Origin: Mucilaginibacter sp. SJ
GTDB lineage: Bacteria > Bacteroidota > Bacteroidia > Sphingobacteriales > Sphingobacteriaceae
Direction of reading: 5' to 3'
Length of the DNA stretch: 64,000 nucleotides
NCBI RefSeq assembly: GCF_028993635.1
Contig: NZ_CP118631.1
Coordinates: forward strand, 2,852,001-2,916,000
Below the pieces are notes generated by a model that was not told the origin of the DNA, ran no database searches, and saw only the letters and a program-made list of their open reading frames with translations. The translations under genes were made by a program, and so were the position numbers. This document shows positions 50,191-60,598 of this stretch, piece after piece. Numbering within the stretch: position 1 is the first letter of the stretch; the number at the start of each line of letters is the position of its first letter.

Positions 50191-52977
50191 CTATGAATGT
50201 TGCTGCTTGCGCTTGTATTCGCTTGGCGTACAGCCATATTTTGCTTTAAAAACCGTGGAGAAATAATTTGGTGTGGAGAAACCCACCATATAGGTTATTT
50301 CGGATATCGGATACCCTTCATTCATTAACAAATATTTCGCTTTTTTTAGCCGGCGGTTTAATATGTAATCAGAGATACTGCAGCCAAGCAATGCTTTAAC
50401 CTTACGGTAAAGCTGGATCCTTGAAATACCTATCAGTTTGCATATTTCATCAACACTAAAGTTCTCATTCGCTAAATTTTGTTCTACAATACCCGCAAAA
50501 TCATTCAGAAATTTTTTGTCAAGAGCTTTTGATACAGGCACAGTTGATTTACTTACATCACTGGTAAAATGTTCTTTAAGTGTTGCCCGGCTTTTGATCA
50601 AATTATTCACGGTCGCGAGTAAATAATCAAAGTTAAATGGCTTAACAATGTAGGCATCGGCCATGCAGGTAATCCCATCTATCTGTTGTTCAACGCTGCC
50701 TTGTGCCGTTAAAAGAATAATAGGGATATGAGAGGTGCGGATATCCGTTTTTAGTTTAACAGTTAATGTTTTACCGGACATGCCTGGCAGCACAACATCA
50801 GATATGATGAGGTCTGGCACGCGCTCAAAGGTTTCATTTAATCCGCTTGTGCCATTATCCGCTGTAAATATCTCATAAGTAGTTCCCAATTTTTCACACA
50901 GGTAGTTCAGCAGGTCCTTATTATCTTCGATGATCAATACAGATTGTTCCCTGGGAGTGCCGAATATTTGCCCTTCATCCGTTAATGTAACAGGTGCAGC
51001 CAGGTCTGTAACATAAATTTTTGCCCGCTCTTCAAGATCTGTTTGTTTTGTGTTGATATGCTCCTGCAAAGTTTGGCCAAAATGACCATTTCCCAATAGC
51101 AGGTTAATGGTAAAAGTAGTCCCTTCCCATTTTTTACTCTTAACTTCGATACTGCCATGATGCAAGGACACGATTTCTTTTGATAGCGCAAGCCCTAAAC
51201 CGGATCCTCCTGAAGAGCTGTTTTCGGCCTGGTAAAACTGCTCAAATACATGGGCGGTGTCCTGCGGCTCCATTCCGATCCCGTTATCCTGGATGGCAAT
51301 ATCAACGGAGTTATCATCTCTGTTTTTGAAACTTACCTGGATACGGCCATTGTCGCTGGTAAACTTTAGCGCATTAGCTATGATATTAAAAAACACCTTA
51401 TCTAACAGGTTAACATCATACCAAACAATTATCTGTTGCTCATCGCTTACCAGGCTCAGGCTGATATTACGCTTCTGGGCATTTTCCTGAAAACTTGTAA
51501 CGATCTCCCGGACAAATTCAATAATATTATTAGGAGATACATTGATCTGCTGTTTATCATATTCTATTTTACGGTACTCGATCAACTGATTAACCAGGCG
51601 CAGCAAACGGTATACGTTTTTATGGATTAGTTTCAGACTTTTCCCTGCAACCAGGTTTAGCTTTTCATTACTCATCATATCTTCTACCGGCGAGAGGATA
51701 AGTGTGAGCGGCGTACGGAACTCATGAGAAATATTGGTGAAAAATTGCAGTTTAGCCTCCGTCGCTACTTCAGCTTTTGCCGACATCTCGATGAGCTGGT
51801 TACGCTGCTGCAGAATTTCATTATTTTTTACCTCAAGGCTTTTGTTGATCTTCCGGTTTTCCATGAGCCAGTAAAATGCAAGACCGCCAAAAACAATAGC
51901 TAACACCAGCGACATTACAATTACATTTAAAACCAATTGCTGGCTGTTGTACACCTCACGCTGCTCCGTCAATAATGATCGCTGCCGTTCAATATCTTTC
52001 TGCTGACTGCTGATCTTGCTCCATTGCATTTTCATTAGCTGTACATTGGCAGAGTCAATAACAACCGACTGTAACAGGTTTTCCCTTGCGAACGACTCTT
52101 TATTCAGGATCCTGAAAGCGGTCATAATTGCTTCTTTACCCCCTGTAGGATATAGCATACTGGCATTGATAGTTTTTGAAGCAACCATTTGCAGGCCACC
52201 TCCATGTCCGGGCAGGGCATCAACACCCAATACTTTAATGCCGTGCAAATTAAACCCGTCAAGCACCTCTCTTGTCCCGAGGGCCATTACGTCGTTATGC
52301 GCAAATATTACATCTGCATTTTTTATAACAGGCACTATCCTGGTCAATTGCTTTTTAGCGCTATCCTTTAACCAATCGCCATATATCCTGTCGGCTATAT
52401 TAATATCAGCATATCGCCTTAACCCGTCGGAAAAGCCGCGGTCCCTTTCAATAGCCGGAGACGAGCCGGGCAGCCCCATAACTTCTACAACGCTCCCCCT
52501 TCCCTTTAAAAGGGCACCTGCATATTCACCCGCCATTTTACCTATCTGGTAATTATCCGCACCAACATAAGCTGTATATAAAGCTGATGATGTTTTACGG
52601 TCGATCACGATTACGGGGATACCTTTATTGTACGTTTGTTCCACTATCCCGGTGAGGGGCTGCGCTTCGTTGGGTGATATGATCAGCAGATCGACGCCAT
52701 CATCCAGCATTTTTTTCACCTGTTCAACCTGTTTACTGCTGTTACCGTCCGCATCGGCATAAATAAACCGGGCGTCAGGGTGTAATGAAAGTTCCATCCT
52801 CATTTCATCAAGCATCGTACGACGCCAGAGATCAGAACCAATACATTGCGAAAACCCTATCGTATACTGTGATGTTTTATCAGCCCGCTTACAACCGGCA
52901 GCAATAAGCATCATAAAACCGATCAGTATGATACCGGTCCGTATGTTTTTTGCACGCCATTGATTAAGCAAGGTCAT
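50191..52977 (-). CDS. Hybrid two-component regulator with periplasmic sugar-binding sensor
   Basis: The 928-residue single-polypeptide regulator has an N-terminal membrane anchor (IILIGFMMLIAAGC). A periplasmic ribose/LacI-type binding domain follows (about 35-325: YTIGFSQCIGSDLWRRTM, VDLLIISPNEAQPLTGIV, VIVIDRKT, DVIFAHNDVMALGTRE). Next come a second helix (about 348-372), HisKA with FFTNISHEFRTPLTLIL, HATPase with NALKF and GGSGLGLALSKEI, a receiver with aspartate in LIISDVVLPGMSG, and an AraC domain (SVDEICKLIGISRIQLYRKV). This is the BT1754 type, which binds fructose directly in B. thetaiotaomicron. It is divergent from the fructan operon and presumably activates it when free fructose is present. 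Confidence 0.93.
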   Translation of the reverse strand: MTLLNQWRAKNIRTGIILIGFMMLIAAGCKRADKTSQYTIGFSQCIGSDLWRRTMLDEMRMELSLHPDARFIYADADGNSSKQVEQVKKMLDDGVDLLIISPNEAQPLTGIVEQTYNKGIPVIVIDRKTSSALYTAYVGADNYQIGKMAGEYAGALLKGRGSVVEVMGLPGSSPAIERDRGFSDGLRRYADINIADRIYGDWLKDSAKKQLTRIVPVIKNADVIFAHNDVMALGTREVLDGFNLHGIKVLGVDALPGHGGGLQMVASKTINASMLYPTGGKEAIMTAFRILNKESFARENLLQSVVIDSANVQLMKMQWSKISSQQKDIERQRSLLTEQREVYNSQQLVLNVIVMSLVLAIVFGGLAFYWLMENRKINKSLEVKNNEILQQRNQLIEMSAKAEVATEAKLQFFTNISHEFRTPLTLILSPVEDMMSNEKLNLVAGKSLKLIHKNVYRLLRLVNQLIEYRKIEYDKQQINVSPNNIIEFVREIVTSFQENAQKRNISLSLVSDEQQIIVWYDVNLLDKVFFNIIANALKFTSDNGRIQVSFKNRDDNSVDIAIQDNGIGMEPQDTAHVFEQFYQAENSSSGGSGLGLALSKEIVSLHHGSIEVKSKKWEGTTFTINLLLGNGHFGQTLQEHINTKQTDLEERAKIYVTDLAAPVTLTDEGQIFGTPREQSVLIIEDNKDLLNYLCEKLGTTYEIFTADNGTSGLNETFERVPDLIISDVVLPGMSGKTLTVKLKTDIRTSHIPIILLTAQGSVEQQIDGITCMADAYIVKPFNFDYLLATVNNLIKSRATLKEHFTSDVSKSTVPVSKALDKKFLNDFAGIVEQNLANENFSVDEICKLIGISRIQLYRKVKALLGCSISDYILNRRLKKAKYLLMNEGYPISEITYMVGFSTPNYFSTVFKAKYGCTPSEYKRKQQHS

Positions 52978-53332
52978 AAGCTCAGATTATTTGGAAGAAA
53001 AAGGTAATAAACAGGATTAATTATTGGTTTATTTTTTCCGTTTTAGGATTAAACAAAGTAAAGATATCTATAAACGTTCCTGAAAAACAAATTTATAGGG
53101 CCGGGCAACCTACCTCACAACCGGAGTGATGTAACCAAATTGAAAGTAACAGGTAACATAAACGAATATTTCAATTTCAAATTTTGCATTTTTTATTTTA
53201 TCTAACTGAAAACCAACAAGATAAAACAAGATTGATTTTTATACTTTATTGATACAAAATCAGTAACCCTCACATGGCCCATTACCCTACTTTGGCCTCA
53301 ATAAATCCAATATAACACCTTTTATAATTATT
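52978..53332. other. Divergent control region of the fructan locus
   Basis: The 355-base AT-rich gap separates the hybrid regulator gene from the operon beginning with the MFS importer, and must contain the operator for the AraC domain. I see no perfect Bacteroidota -33/-7 pair in front of the importer gene, in keeping with an activator-dependent promoter. No direct-repeat operator could be fixed by eye and no gene is present. Confidence 0.5.
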
Positions 53333-54658
53333 ATGAGAAAACACTCCGTCCTGGCCTGGTCCATGGTCGTGGCCCTTGGTGGCTTCCTTTTCGGGTTTGA
53401 TACTGCCGTGATATCGGGCGCCGAAAAATCTATCCAGCAATTCTGGCACCTATCCGTAGTGGAGCATGGGTTCACGATTTCTATCGCGCTAATAGGAACA
53501 GTCATCGGGTCATTGTTAGGAGCCCGGCCTTCAGATCTGTTTGGCCGTAAAAACACGCTCTACTTTGTAGCTGCGGCGTATTTGCTATCATCATTGGGCA
53601 CTGCACTGGCCGATAGCTGGTATGTGTTCCTGGTTTTCAGGTTACTGGGCGGTCTTGGTGTTGGTATCTCATCAGTTACAGCACCTATCTATATTTCAGA
53701 AGTTTCACCTGCTGACCGCCGGGGCAGGCTGGTGGGCCTGTTTCAGTTTAACGTGGTGCTGGGCATTCTGATATCATATCTGTCCAACTACCTTATCAGC
53801 CAGGTTGGCGAAACTTCATGGCGATGGATGCTTGGCGTACAGGCTTTCCCTTCGGCTCTGTTTTTAATACTGATCTACTTTATACCTGAAAGCCCGCGCT
53901 GGCTTATTCTTAAAAAGGGCGAAATGGAAAAGGCCCTCGGGATCTTACGGATCATTAATCCGCTTAACTGTGAACAGGAGCTGGCATCTATCAAACACTC
54001 AACTTTAAATGATACTGCTTCCGGCGGCAACCTCTTCTCGGGTCAATATAAAACACCTATAATATTAGCTGTGCTGTTCGCCTTTTTCAACCAGGTTTCG
54101 GGTATCAATGCTATTATTTATTATGCACCCCGCATATTTGAAATGGCGGGCCTTGGAGCCCATTCATCGTTATTGTCAACAGTGGGTCTTGGGGCAATCA
54201 ACTTTGTGTTCACCCTTGCGGCTATTAATATTATTGATAAAGTAGGTCGCCGGATTCTGATGCTCATTGGTTCGGTTGGTCTGATCATTTCCCTGTTCCT
54301 GGTAGCCTACACCTTTTACTCCGGAAACATGAGCGGCTTTGCCGTTCCCGCTTATATGATGCTGTTCATTGCATTCTTTGCGTTTTCGCAGGGTGCCGTT
54401 ATCTGGGTATTTATTTCGGAAATATTTCCAAACCAGGTACGTGCCAAGGGCCAAACATTGGGCAGCTCAACCCACTGGATCATGGCTGCATTGATCGCTT
54501 TCTCCTTTCCGTATTTCGCCGAAAAGCTTGGCGGCACAATAACATTTTCCTTTTTCGGCACCATGATGATATGCCAGCTAATTTTTGTGTGGAGGTTGAT
54601 GCCCGAAACCAAAGGCAGATCGCTGGAGCAAATTGAAACTAACATGGTAATGCATTAA
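53333..54658 (+). CDS. MFS sugar importer, sugar porter family (probable fructose)
   Basis: The 441-residue protein has twelve transmembrane helices with the sugar-porter signatures GGFLFGFDTAVISGA near the N-terminus, GRKNTLYFVAA after helix 2, PESPRWLILKKG at the end of the first half, GRRILMLIG in the second half and PETKGRSLEQIE at the C-terminus. It belongs to the GalP/XylE/FucP-type proton symporters. As first gene of the operon, before fructokinase, it should take fructose released in the periplasm into the cytoplasm, the role proposed for BT1758 in the B. thetaiotaomicron fructan locus. The substrate is inferred from context. Confidence 0.9.
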   Translation: MRKHSVLAWSMVVALGGFLFGFDTAVISGAEKSIQQFWHLSVVEHGFTISIALIGTVIGSLLGARPSDLFGRKNTLYFVAAAYLLSSLGTALADSWYVFLVFRLLGGLGVGISSVTAPIYISEVSPADRRGRLVGLFQFNVVLGILISYLSNYLISQVGETSWRWMLGVQAFPSALFLILIYFIPESPRWLILKKGEMEKALGILRIINPLNCEQELASIKHSTLNDTASGGNLFSGQYKTPIILAVLFAFFNQVSGINAIIYYAPRIFEMAGLGAHSSLLSTVGLGAINFVFTLAAINIIDKVGRRILMLIGSVGLIISLFLVAYTFYSGNMSGFAVPAYMMLFIAFFAFSQGAVIWVFISEIFPNQVRAKGQTLGSSTHWIMAALIAFSFPYFAEKLGGTITFSFFGTMMICQLIFVWRLMPETKGRSLEQIETNMVMH

Positions 54659-54670
54659 TCAAGATCTGCT

Positions 54671-55582
54671 ATGATGAACCTACACACAAATACCATAACG
54701 CCGGCCATTTGCTATGGCGAGATACTTTGGGATGTTTTGCCGGATGGCCCCCAACCCGGAGGTGCTTTGCTGAATGTTTCATACCATCTTAATAAACTGG
54801 GTATACCCACCAGCCTGGTAAGTAAAATTGGTAATGACGCCGATGGTCAAAAGCTTGAAAACCTGCTCGACGACTGGGGCATAAAAAAACACCTGCTGCA
54901 AACAGATTCCGAACACCCAACCAGCCAGGTGATAGCCAAAATGAATAATGGCAACGAGGTATCCTACGAGATTATTTTTCCTGTAGCCTGGGATTTTATT
55001 AATGACAGCGAGCACATCAAAACACAGATCAGGCCTTCAACCTATTTCGTTTTCGGTAGCCTTGCGTCAAGGAACAACGTATCGCGCAACACCTTGTTTG
55101 AGCTGCTGGAAAGCGATGCTATCAAAGTATTCGACATTAATTTGAGGCCACCCTTTATAAGCCGTGACCTGCTGGCCGATCTGCTGCACAAAGCCAACAT
55201 CGTAAAATTTAACCAGGCCGAGCTTGAGATGGTGCAGGGCCTGTTCAGGGGTTCATTCTGGAAGGAATCGGAACAGATCAAATTTATCCAGGATCATTTT
55301 AACATCCCTGAGATCATAGTTACCAAAGGCGAATTCGGCGCTTCTTATTATAAAGAAGATAAAGCCTATCACATTGCCGGGCGTGAGGTGAAAGTAAGGG
55401 ATACCATAGGGAGCGGCGATTCCTTTTTAGCGGCATTCATAGCCAACCATTACCGTGGCGAATCACCAGAAATTTTACTAAAAAATGCAATAGCGATGGG
55501 CGGCTTCATTGCAACGAAGAAAGGAGGTTGTCCGGATTATAAAATCAAAGAATACCAAGACTTTATAAACAAAATGTTTTAA
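54671..55582 (+). CDS. PfkB-family fructokinase
   Basis: The 303-residue sugar kinase has the PfkB N-terminal GEILWDVLPDGPQPGGALLNV (quoted in two pieces: GEILWDVLPDG and PGGALLNVSYHLNKLG), substrate-binding SKIGNDADGQKL, and the C-terminal active-site motif DTIGSGDSFLAAF with the catalytic aspartate. It should convert fructose to fructose-6-phosphate with ATP. It lies 12 bases after the importer gene and 28 bases before susC, so it belongs to one operon. A start two residues later is possible, as the frame opens with two methionines. Confidence 0.93.
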   Translation: MMNLHTNTITPAICYGEILWDVLPDGPQPGGALLNVSYHLNKLGIPTSLVSKIGNDADGQKLENLLDDWGIKKHLLQTDSEHPTSQVIAKMNNGNEVSYEIIFPVAWDFINDSEHIKTQIRPSTYFVFGSLASRNNVSRNTLFELLESDAIKVFDINLRPPFISRDLLADLLHKANIVKFNQAELEMVQGLFRGSFWKESEQIKFIQDHFNIPEIIVTKGEFGASYYKEDKAYHIAGREVKVRDTIGSGDSFLAAFIANHYRGESPEILLKNAIAMGGFIATKKGGCPDYKIKEYQDFINKMF

Positions 55583-55610
55583 CCAACCAATTACACTTAA
55601 ACAAAAATCA

Positions 55611-58600
55611 ATGAGAAAATTATTACTTATTTGTTCCTTTCTTATACTGCTCATAAGTGAAGGATATGCACAATCCCGCACCATAAGCGGGACCGTGTTA
55701 GACAACTCCTCGAAACCTATAGACGGAGTTACTATAGTGGTTGTTGAAACCCAAAAATCAACATTATCAGATGCAAACGGAAAGTTCAGTATCGCTGTAA
55801 AAAATGGTCAATCGGTGCGGTTTTCTTATGTAGGCGCCAAACCAATACTGGTTACTATCACTGCGGATACCAAAACACTTGACGTAGTATTTAAAGACGC
55901 GGAAAACAAGCTGAATGAAGTAGTTGTAACCGGTTACACTTCTGAAAGAAAGAAGGATTTAACAGGCGCGGTTGCGGTTGTTGATTTGGCACCGGTAAAA
56001 AACAATAGTTCGGGAAATACCATGCAGGCTTTACAGGGTCGCGTTGCCGGTTTATATATTGAAAAAGATGGCTCGGCAAATGGAGCAACCAGCAGGATCC
56101 TGATCAGGGGGGCCAATACTTTAGGCAATAACAACCCGCTGTATATTATTGATGGAATCCCTACCACCAGGCCGGAGGTATTTCAAAACCTGTCGCCTTC
56201 AAATATAGCGTCGGTTCAGGTACTGAAGGATGCTTCATCCGAATCAATTTATGGTTCACGCGCATCTAACGGCGTTGTCATCGTTACAACAAAAAACGGC
56301 GGCAACACCGAGGGCAAGGTACAGTTCCAGTTCAATAACAGTACTTCAATCCAGTCCGAAAAATCGTTACGGTTTAAAATGCTGAACTCTGTAGACAGAG
56401 GTAGGGCCTTGTGGCAAGCTTCAGTTAACGATGGGCAGGACCCCGCCGCGGGTTATGGAGAGATCTATAACTTTGATTGGAATAATAATTTCAGTAACCC
56501 TGTTTTAAACAGCGTTACGCCTAAACCGTTTGTAGGCGGCGACCCCAACACTCCCGCCGGCGATACCGACTGGCAAAGCGTGTTATATAAAACAGCTTTT
56601 GTCTACAATAATGATTTTACGGCTTCGGTAGGTAATAAAAACTCTTCTATCCAGATAAATTTTGGGAACATCAAGAATACCGGCCTTGTACGCTTTACCA
56701 AGTACGGACGCACCACAGGTAGCATTAATGCCATAACACGGCCTTTTGATGGCAAAGTTACCTTTGGCGTCAATATAAAAATCACTAACTCAAACGAAAC
56801 CCTTACCACTAACGATCTGGGTGGTGCCTCGACCCCATTTCTGGCAGTTACGCTGGCGCCCACTATCCCCGTTTATCAAAAAGATGGTGTAACCTACGCC
56901 GGCGAATCAGGGGCTGGTTACTCTGACAGGAACAACCCACTGCACATGCAGGATCTTGCCAAATGGAATAACGCCAACAGGTTAAACACATTCGGCAACG
57001 TATTTTTAGAAGTACAACCCATTAAGAATTTATACTTCCGGTCAAATTATGGTGCCGATAATGCAGACTACCTGAGCAAGGTAATTACACCAACTTTTTC
57101 GGAGGGTGCATTAAACCGCACTACCAACAGCTTATTTTTTGATCAGAACCATTACCTGAGCACCACGCTTTCTAACACTTTGAGGTACAGCTATGATTTG
57201 AATAGCAGGCATCATTTTAAAATATTAGTTGGTACAGAGTATATTAAAACCTTTACTGATTTTCAAACTACCCTAAAACAAGGATACGCTATCCAAACAG
57301 AAGACTACTTTACCTTAGATGCTGGCACAGGAAATACTATTGTTACAGGCAGATCAACAGGTAACAGTTTGTTTTCGCAGTTTGGCCGCTTTGATTACAA
57401 TTATGCAGGCAAATATTTAGTGTCGGCTACCGTTCGTCGTGACGGTTCATCAAGGTTTGGTGCCAATAACCAATATGGTATCTTCCCATCTGCATCTCTC
57501 GGCTGGAAAATAGACCAGGAAAATTTCATGAAAAACGGCACCCTTTTTTCTGAACTGAAATTAAGGGCAGGCATAGGCCGCGTAGGTAACCAGGAAATTG
57601 GTGATCTGTCACGTTATGCGCTTTACAATACACGCTATGGCACTACCCAAAACCAACTTACGCCAGGCTTTTGGGAGCAATATATGAATGTGGGCACTGC
57701 ATATTCATTATCCGGCGCTAACACAGGTTCGTTGCCATCGGGCTTCGTTCAAACCCAGGCAGAAAACCCTGCTCTTAAATGGGAAACAACCGACGAATTG
57801 AATACCGGGTTGGACTTTGCTATATTAAACGGTAAGATCTCCGGTTCATTTGACTATTTTACCAGGAAAACCACCGGCATCCTGATTACGCCTCCCGTTG
57901 CATCGGCATTGGGCGAAGGACAATCTAAAACTGTTAACGGTGCATCAAAAACCAATAGAGGCTGGGAGTTTTTAGTAACCTATCACGGCCAACGGTCAGG
58001 AGATTTTAATTACAATGTAACTTTAAACTTTTCTCATTTCAGGGATAAGATCACCGATTTACCGGAGAACGTTAGACCAGCCTATCCGGGTAATATAGAT
58101 AATACCATCATAGGGCATTCGCAGTTTGATATATTTGGTTATAAAACCAATGGCCTTTTCCAATCGCAAGCCGAAGTTGATGCTGCCCCAACGCAAATCG
58201 GCGCCGGGCCGGGCAGGATCCGTTATGTTGATATTAATCACGACGGAAAAATTGATGCCAACGATCAAACCTGGATAGGTACTACACTGCCGGCCTTAGA
58301 GTACGGCGCAAGAATTGACCTGACCTACAAAAAATTCGACCTATCTATATTCGGATCGGGTGTTGCCGGCCGAAAGGGATTTGACGTATATACCCTGTAT
58401 AACAATTTGATGCATAGCCGGGAAAATGTAGGGCCGGGTGTATTTGATGGCTGGACACCACAGCATACCAACACCAACGTACCGGCATTAACACTAAAAG
58501 ACAATAACAACGAAGGCCGTACTTCTGATTATTTCATTGTAAACACCTCCTATTTTAAATTAAGGAACCTTCAACTTGGATATACCATTTTACCTAAAGC

Positions 58601-58751
58601 TGTATTTACCAGGCTAAGGGTGTTTGCCATGGCCGAAAACATATTTACTGTAAAAAGCAGTAAATACCTGAGCCCTGATCCAGAGCGGATTGACCTCAAC
58701 CCCATCCCAATTCCGCGGATCTTCAGTTTTGGCGTCAATGCATCCTTTTAA
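55611..58751 (+). CDS. susC: SusC-like TonB-dependent outer-membrane transporter
   Basis: The 1046-residue protein has a signal peptide (ending GYAQ, residue 21), a carboxypeptidase-D-like N-terminal domain (ISGTVLDNSSKPIDGVTIVV), the TonB box region (LNEVVVTGYTSERKKDLTGAV), the plug with NTMQALQGRVAGL and IRGANTLGNNNPLYIIDG, and a 22-strand barrel. In SusC proteins SusD sits on it as a lid and oligosaccharides are imported with TonB energy. The susD gene follows after 18 bases. The substrate is most likely fructan oligosaccharides, from the surrounding fructokinase and GH32 genes. Confidence 0.96.
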   Translation: MRKLLLICSFLILLISEGYAQSRTISGTVLDNSSKPIDGVTIVVVETQKSTLSDANGKFSIAVKNGQSVRFSYVGAKPILVTITADTKTLDVVFKDAENKLNEVVVTGYTSERKKDLTGAVAVVDLAPVKNNSSGNTMQALQGRVAGLYIEKDGSANGATSRILIRGANTLGNNNPLYIIDGIPTTRPEVFQNLSPSNIASVQVLKDASSESIYGSRASNGVVIVTTKNGGNTEGKVQFQFNNSTSIQSEKSLRFKMLNSVDRGRALWQASVNDGQDPAAGYGEIYNFDWNNNFSNPVLNSVTPKPFVGGDPNTPAGDTDWQSVLYKTAFVYNNDFTASVGNKNSSIQINFGNIKNTGLVRFTKYGRTTGSINAITRPFDGKVTFGVNIKITNSNETLTTNDLGGASTPFLAVTLAPTIPVYQKDGVTYAGESGAGYSDRNNPLHMQDLAKWNNANRLNTFGNVFLEVQPIKNLYFRSNYGADNADYLSKVITPTFSEGALNRTTNSLFFDQNHYLSTTLSNTLRYSYDLNSRHHFKILVGTEYIKTFTDFQTTLKQGYAIQTEDYFTLDAGTGNTIVTGRSTGNSLFSQFGRFDYNYAGKYLVSATVRRDGSSRFGANNQYGIFPSASLGWKIDQENFMKNGTLFSELKLRAGIGRVGNQEIGDLSRYALYNTRYGTTQNQLTPGFWEQYMNVGTAYSLSGANTGSLPSGFVQTQAENPALKWETTDELNTGLDFAILNGKISGSFDYFTRKTTGILITPPVASALGEGQSKTVNGASKTNRGWEFLVTYHGQRSGDFNYNVTLNFSHFRDKITDLPENVRPAYPGNIDNTIIGHSQFDIFGYKTNGLFQSQAEVDAAPTQIGAGPGRIRYVDINHDGKIDANDQTWIGTTLPALEYGARIDLTYKKFDLSIFGSGVAGRKGFDVYTLYNNLMHSRENVGPGVFDGWTPQHTNTNVPALTLKDNNNEGRTSDYFIVNTSYFKLRNLQLGYTILPKAVFTRLRVFAMAENIFTVKSSKYLSPDPERIDLNPIPIPRIFSFGVNASF

Positions 58752-58769
58752 CAATAAAAATCATTCAAT

Positions 58770-60476
58770 ATGAAATCGAAAATATTAGTAACAACTATTT
58801 TATCGGGGCTAATAATTTTTAGCTCCTGTAAAAAAGCATTAGATTATACTCCAAAGGGTGTATTATCTTCTTCAGATTTAAAGTCGCCAACCGCAGTTGA
58901 AGGTTTGGTAACCGCGGCTTATGCAGCTATTGGAAACGGTGATATGATAGGGCCTATATACAGCGACTGGGCTTATGGCAGCGTTCGTTCAGATGACGCT
59001 TATAAGGGCGGCGGCGGTACAGGCGATGTTGGCGAAGTTGACGCTTTGGAACATTACAACCTGGTAACGCCCTCGATGGATTCGTTTGTGTCACGCACCT
59101 GGAAAAATTTGTTTAAATCTATTTCAAGGGCAAATGTGGCGATTAGGGCAGTTAACTCCCTTTCGGATGCTGAATTCCCAAACAAAAAGGTCCGTTTGGC
59201 CGAACTGAGGTTTTTGCGGGCACATAGCTATTTTACCATGAAATTGCTGTACAAAAACATCCCCATTTTTGACGAAACCGCAACTGCTGCCGACATCCTG
59301 AAGGTTTCAAATACTTTATCAAATGACGATTCATGGAATAAAATTGCCGCTGATTTTCAATATGCAGTTGATAATTTACCAACTACGCAACCCGATCTGG
59401 CCAGGGCCAATAAATTAAACGCTCAGGCTTATTTAGCCAAATTAAGATTGTACCAGGCCTATGAGCAGGATGATAAACACCATGTGATCAATATCAATAA
59501 AACAAGGTTACAGGAAGTTGTTACGCTTACACAAGCGGTGATCGCATCCGGTAAATATTCCTTAAGTGCAGATATTGCTGATAATTTTTTACCCGAAACA
59601 GAGAACGGGCCGGAATCGGTATTTGCCATACAATTTACGATCAATGATGGCACAACTGCCGGGCGTTTAAATTTTGAAGATGGGCTAAACTATCCGCACG
59701 GGGCGCCTCAATATGGCTGCTGCGGGTTCCATGCTGCAAGTCAGAATTTAGTAAATGCCTATACAACTGATGCCAATGGTTTACCTAACTTTGATACATT
59801 CAATAACGGCATAGCCGATCTGTCGAAAGTCACTGTAGATACCAGGTTAGACCATACTGTTGGTATTGACGGGCATCCGTATAAATATGATAACACCAAA
59901 CCATTCAGTAACAGTTGGGTGCGTGATCCGGGTGTTTATGGTAATTTTCATACTATGCGTAACCAGCAATTGGCTACAAGCGCATCTTATTTTAAACTGG
60001 GGCCGTTTATGGGCTCGGCAAAAAATTATGATATCATCAGGTATGATGACGTTTTATTAATGCAGGCTGAAGCTTACATTGAGTTAGGGCAACAAGCAAA
60101 TGCACTGCCATTAATTAATCAAATCAGAAACAGAGCTGCAGCCAGTACAGGGCGACTTAAAAAGCTGGATGGAACTTTCCCTTCATCCTACAATATAAAA
60201 CCCTATAGCCCGGCAAACTGGACACAGGACTATGCCCGCAAGGCTTTACAATGGGAAAGGCGATTGGAATTTGCTACCGAAGGGGCACGTTTCTTTGATT
60301 TAGTTAGATGGGGGATTGCAGAAAAAACTTTAAACGACTACATTAATGTTGAAAAAGTTAGGAGACCATTTTTAGCAACGGCTAAATTTACTGCCGGAAG
60401 AGATGAATACCTTCCGATTCCGCAATCGGAAATTACCTTCACCAACGGTTTATATAAACAAAACCCTGGCTATTAA
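58770..60476 (+). CDS. susD: SusD-like surface glycan-binding lipoprotein
   Basis: The 568-residue lipoprotein has its lipobox in LIIFSSCKKALDY (cysteine at about residue 20). It has the SusD fold with TPR-like helices (AELRFLRAHSYFTMKLLYKN, LDGTFPSSYNIKPYSP) and the usual C-terminal region with LQWERRLEFATEGARFFDLVRWG and YLPIPQSEITFTNGLYKQNPGY (the last cited in part as PIPQSEI and LYKQNPGY). It caps SusC and binds the glycan at the cell surface. A terminator follows at 60493-60533, and no SusE/SusF-type gene is present. Confidence 0.96.
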   Translation: MKSKILVTTILSGLIIFSSCKKALDYTPKGVLSSSDLKSPTAVEGLVTAAYAAIGNGDMIGPIYSDWAYGSVRSDDAYKGGGGTGDVGEVDALEHYNLVTPSMDSFVSRTWKNLFKSISRANVAIRAVNSLSDAEFPNKKVRLAELRFLRAHSYFTMKLLYKNIPIFDETATAADILKVSNTLSNDDSWNKIAADFQYAVDNLPTTQPDLARANKLNAQAYLAKLRLYQAYEQDDKHHVININKTRLQEVVTLTQAVIASGKYSLSADIADNFLPETENGPESVFAIQFTINDGTTAGRLNFEDGLNYPHGAPQYGCCGFHAASQNLVNAYTTDANGLPNFDTFNNGIADLSKVTVDTRLDHTVGIDGHPYKYDNTKPFSNSWVRDPGVYGNFHTMRNQQLATSASYFKLGPFMGSAKNYDIIRYDDVLLMQAEAYIELGQQANALPLINQIRNRAAASTGRLKKLDGTFPSSYNIKPYSPANWTQDYARKALQWERRLEFATEGARFFDLVRWGIAEKTLNDYINVEKVRRPFLATAKFTAGRDEYLPIPQSEITFTNGLYKQNPGY

Positions 60477-60492
60477 ACTATAATTAAACAAC

Positions 60493-60533
60493 GGAAACCT
60501 GGCCTGAATTATCAGGCCGGGATTCCCTTTTTT
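60493..60533 (+). terminator. Terminator after susD
   Basis: GGAAACCTGGCCTGA (60493-60507) pairs with TCAGGCCGGGATTCC (60512-60526) in a 15-bp stem with one mismatch and one G-U pair, followed by CTTTTTT. It separates the four-gene operon from the GH32 gene, which may be read through or have its own promoter. Confidence 0.9.
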
Positions 60534-60598
60534 ATACCAAAAGTACCATAAGTTTTTGCATACCCTGCCAAATGTATAACCTATTAAAAGCTTAAATT

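Noticed and set aside
53287..53556. Minus-strand open frame over the start of the sugar importer gene
   Set aside because: It is antisense to a clear MFS N-terminus and has no protein-like features.
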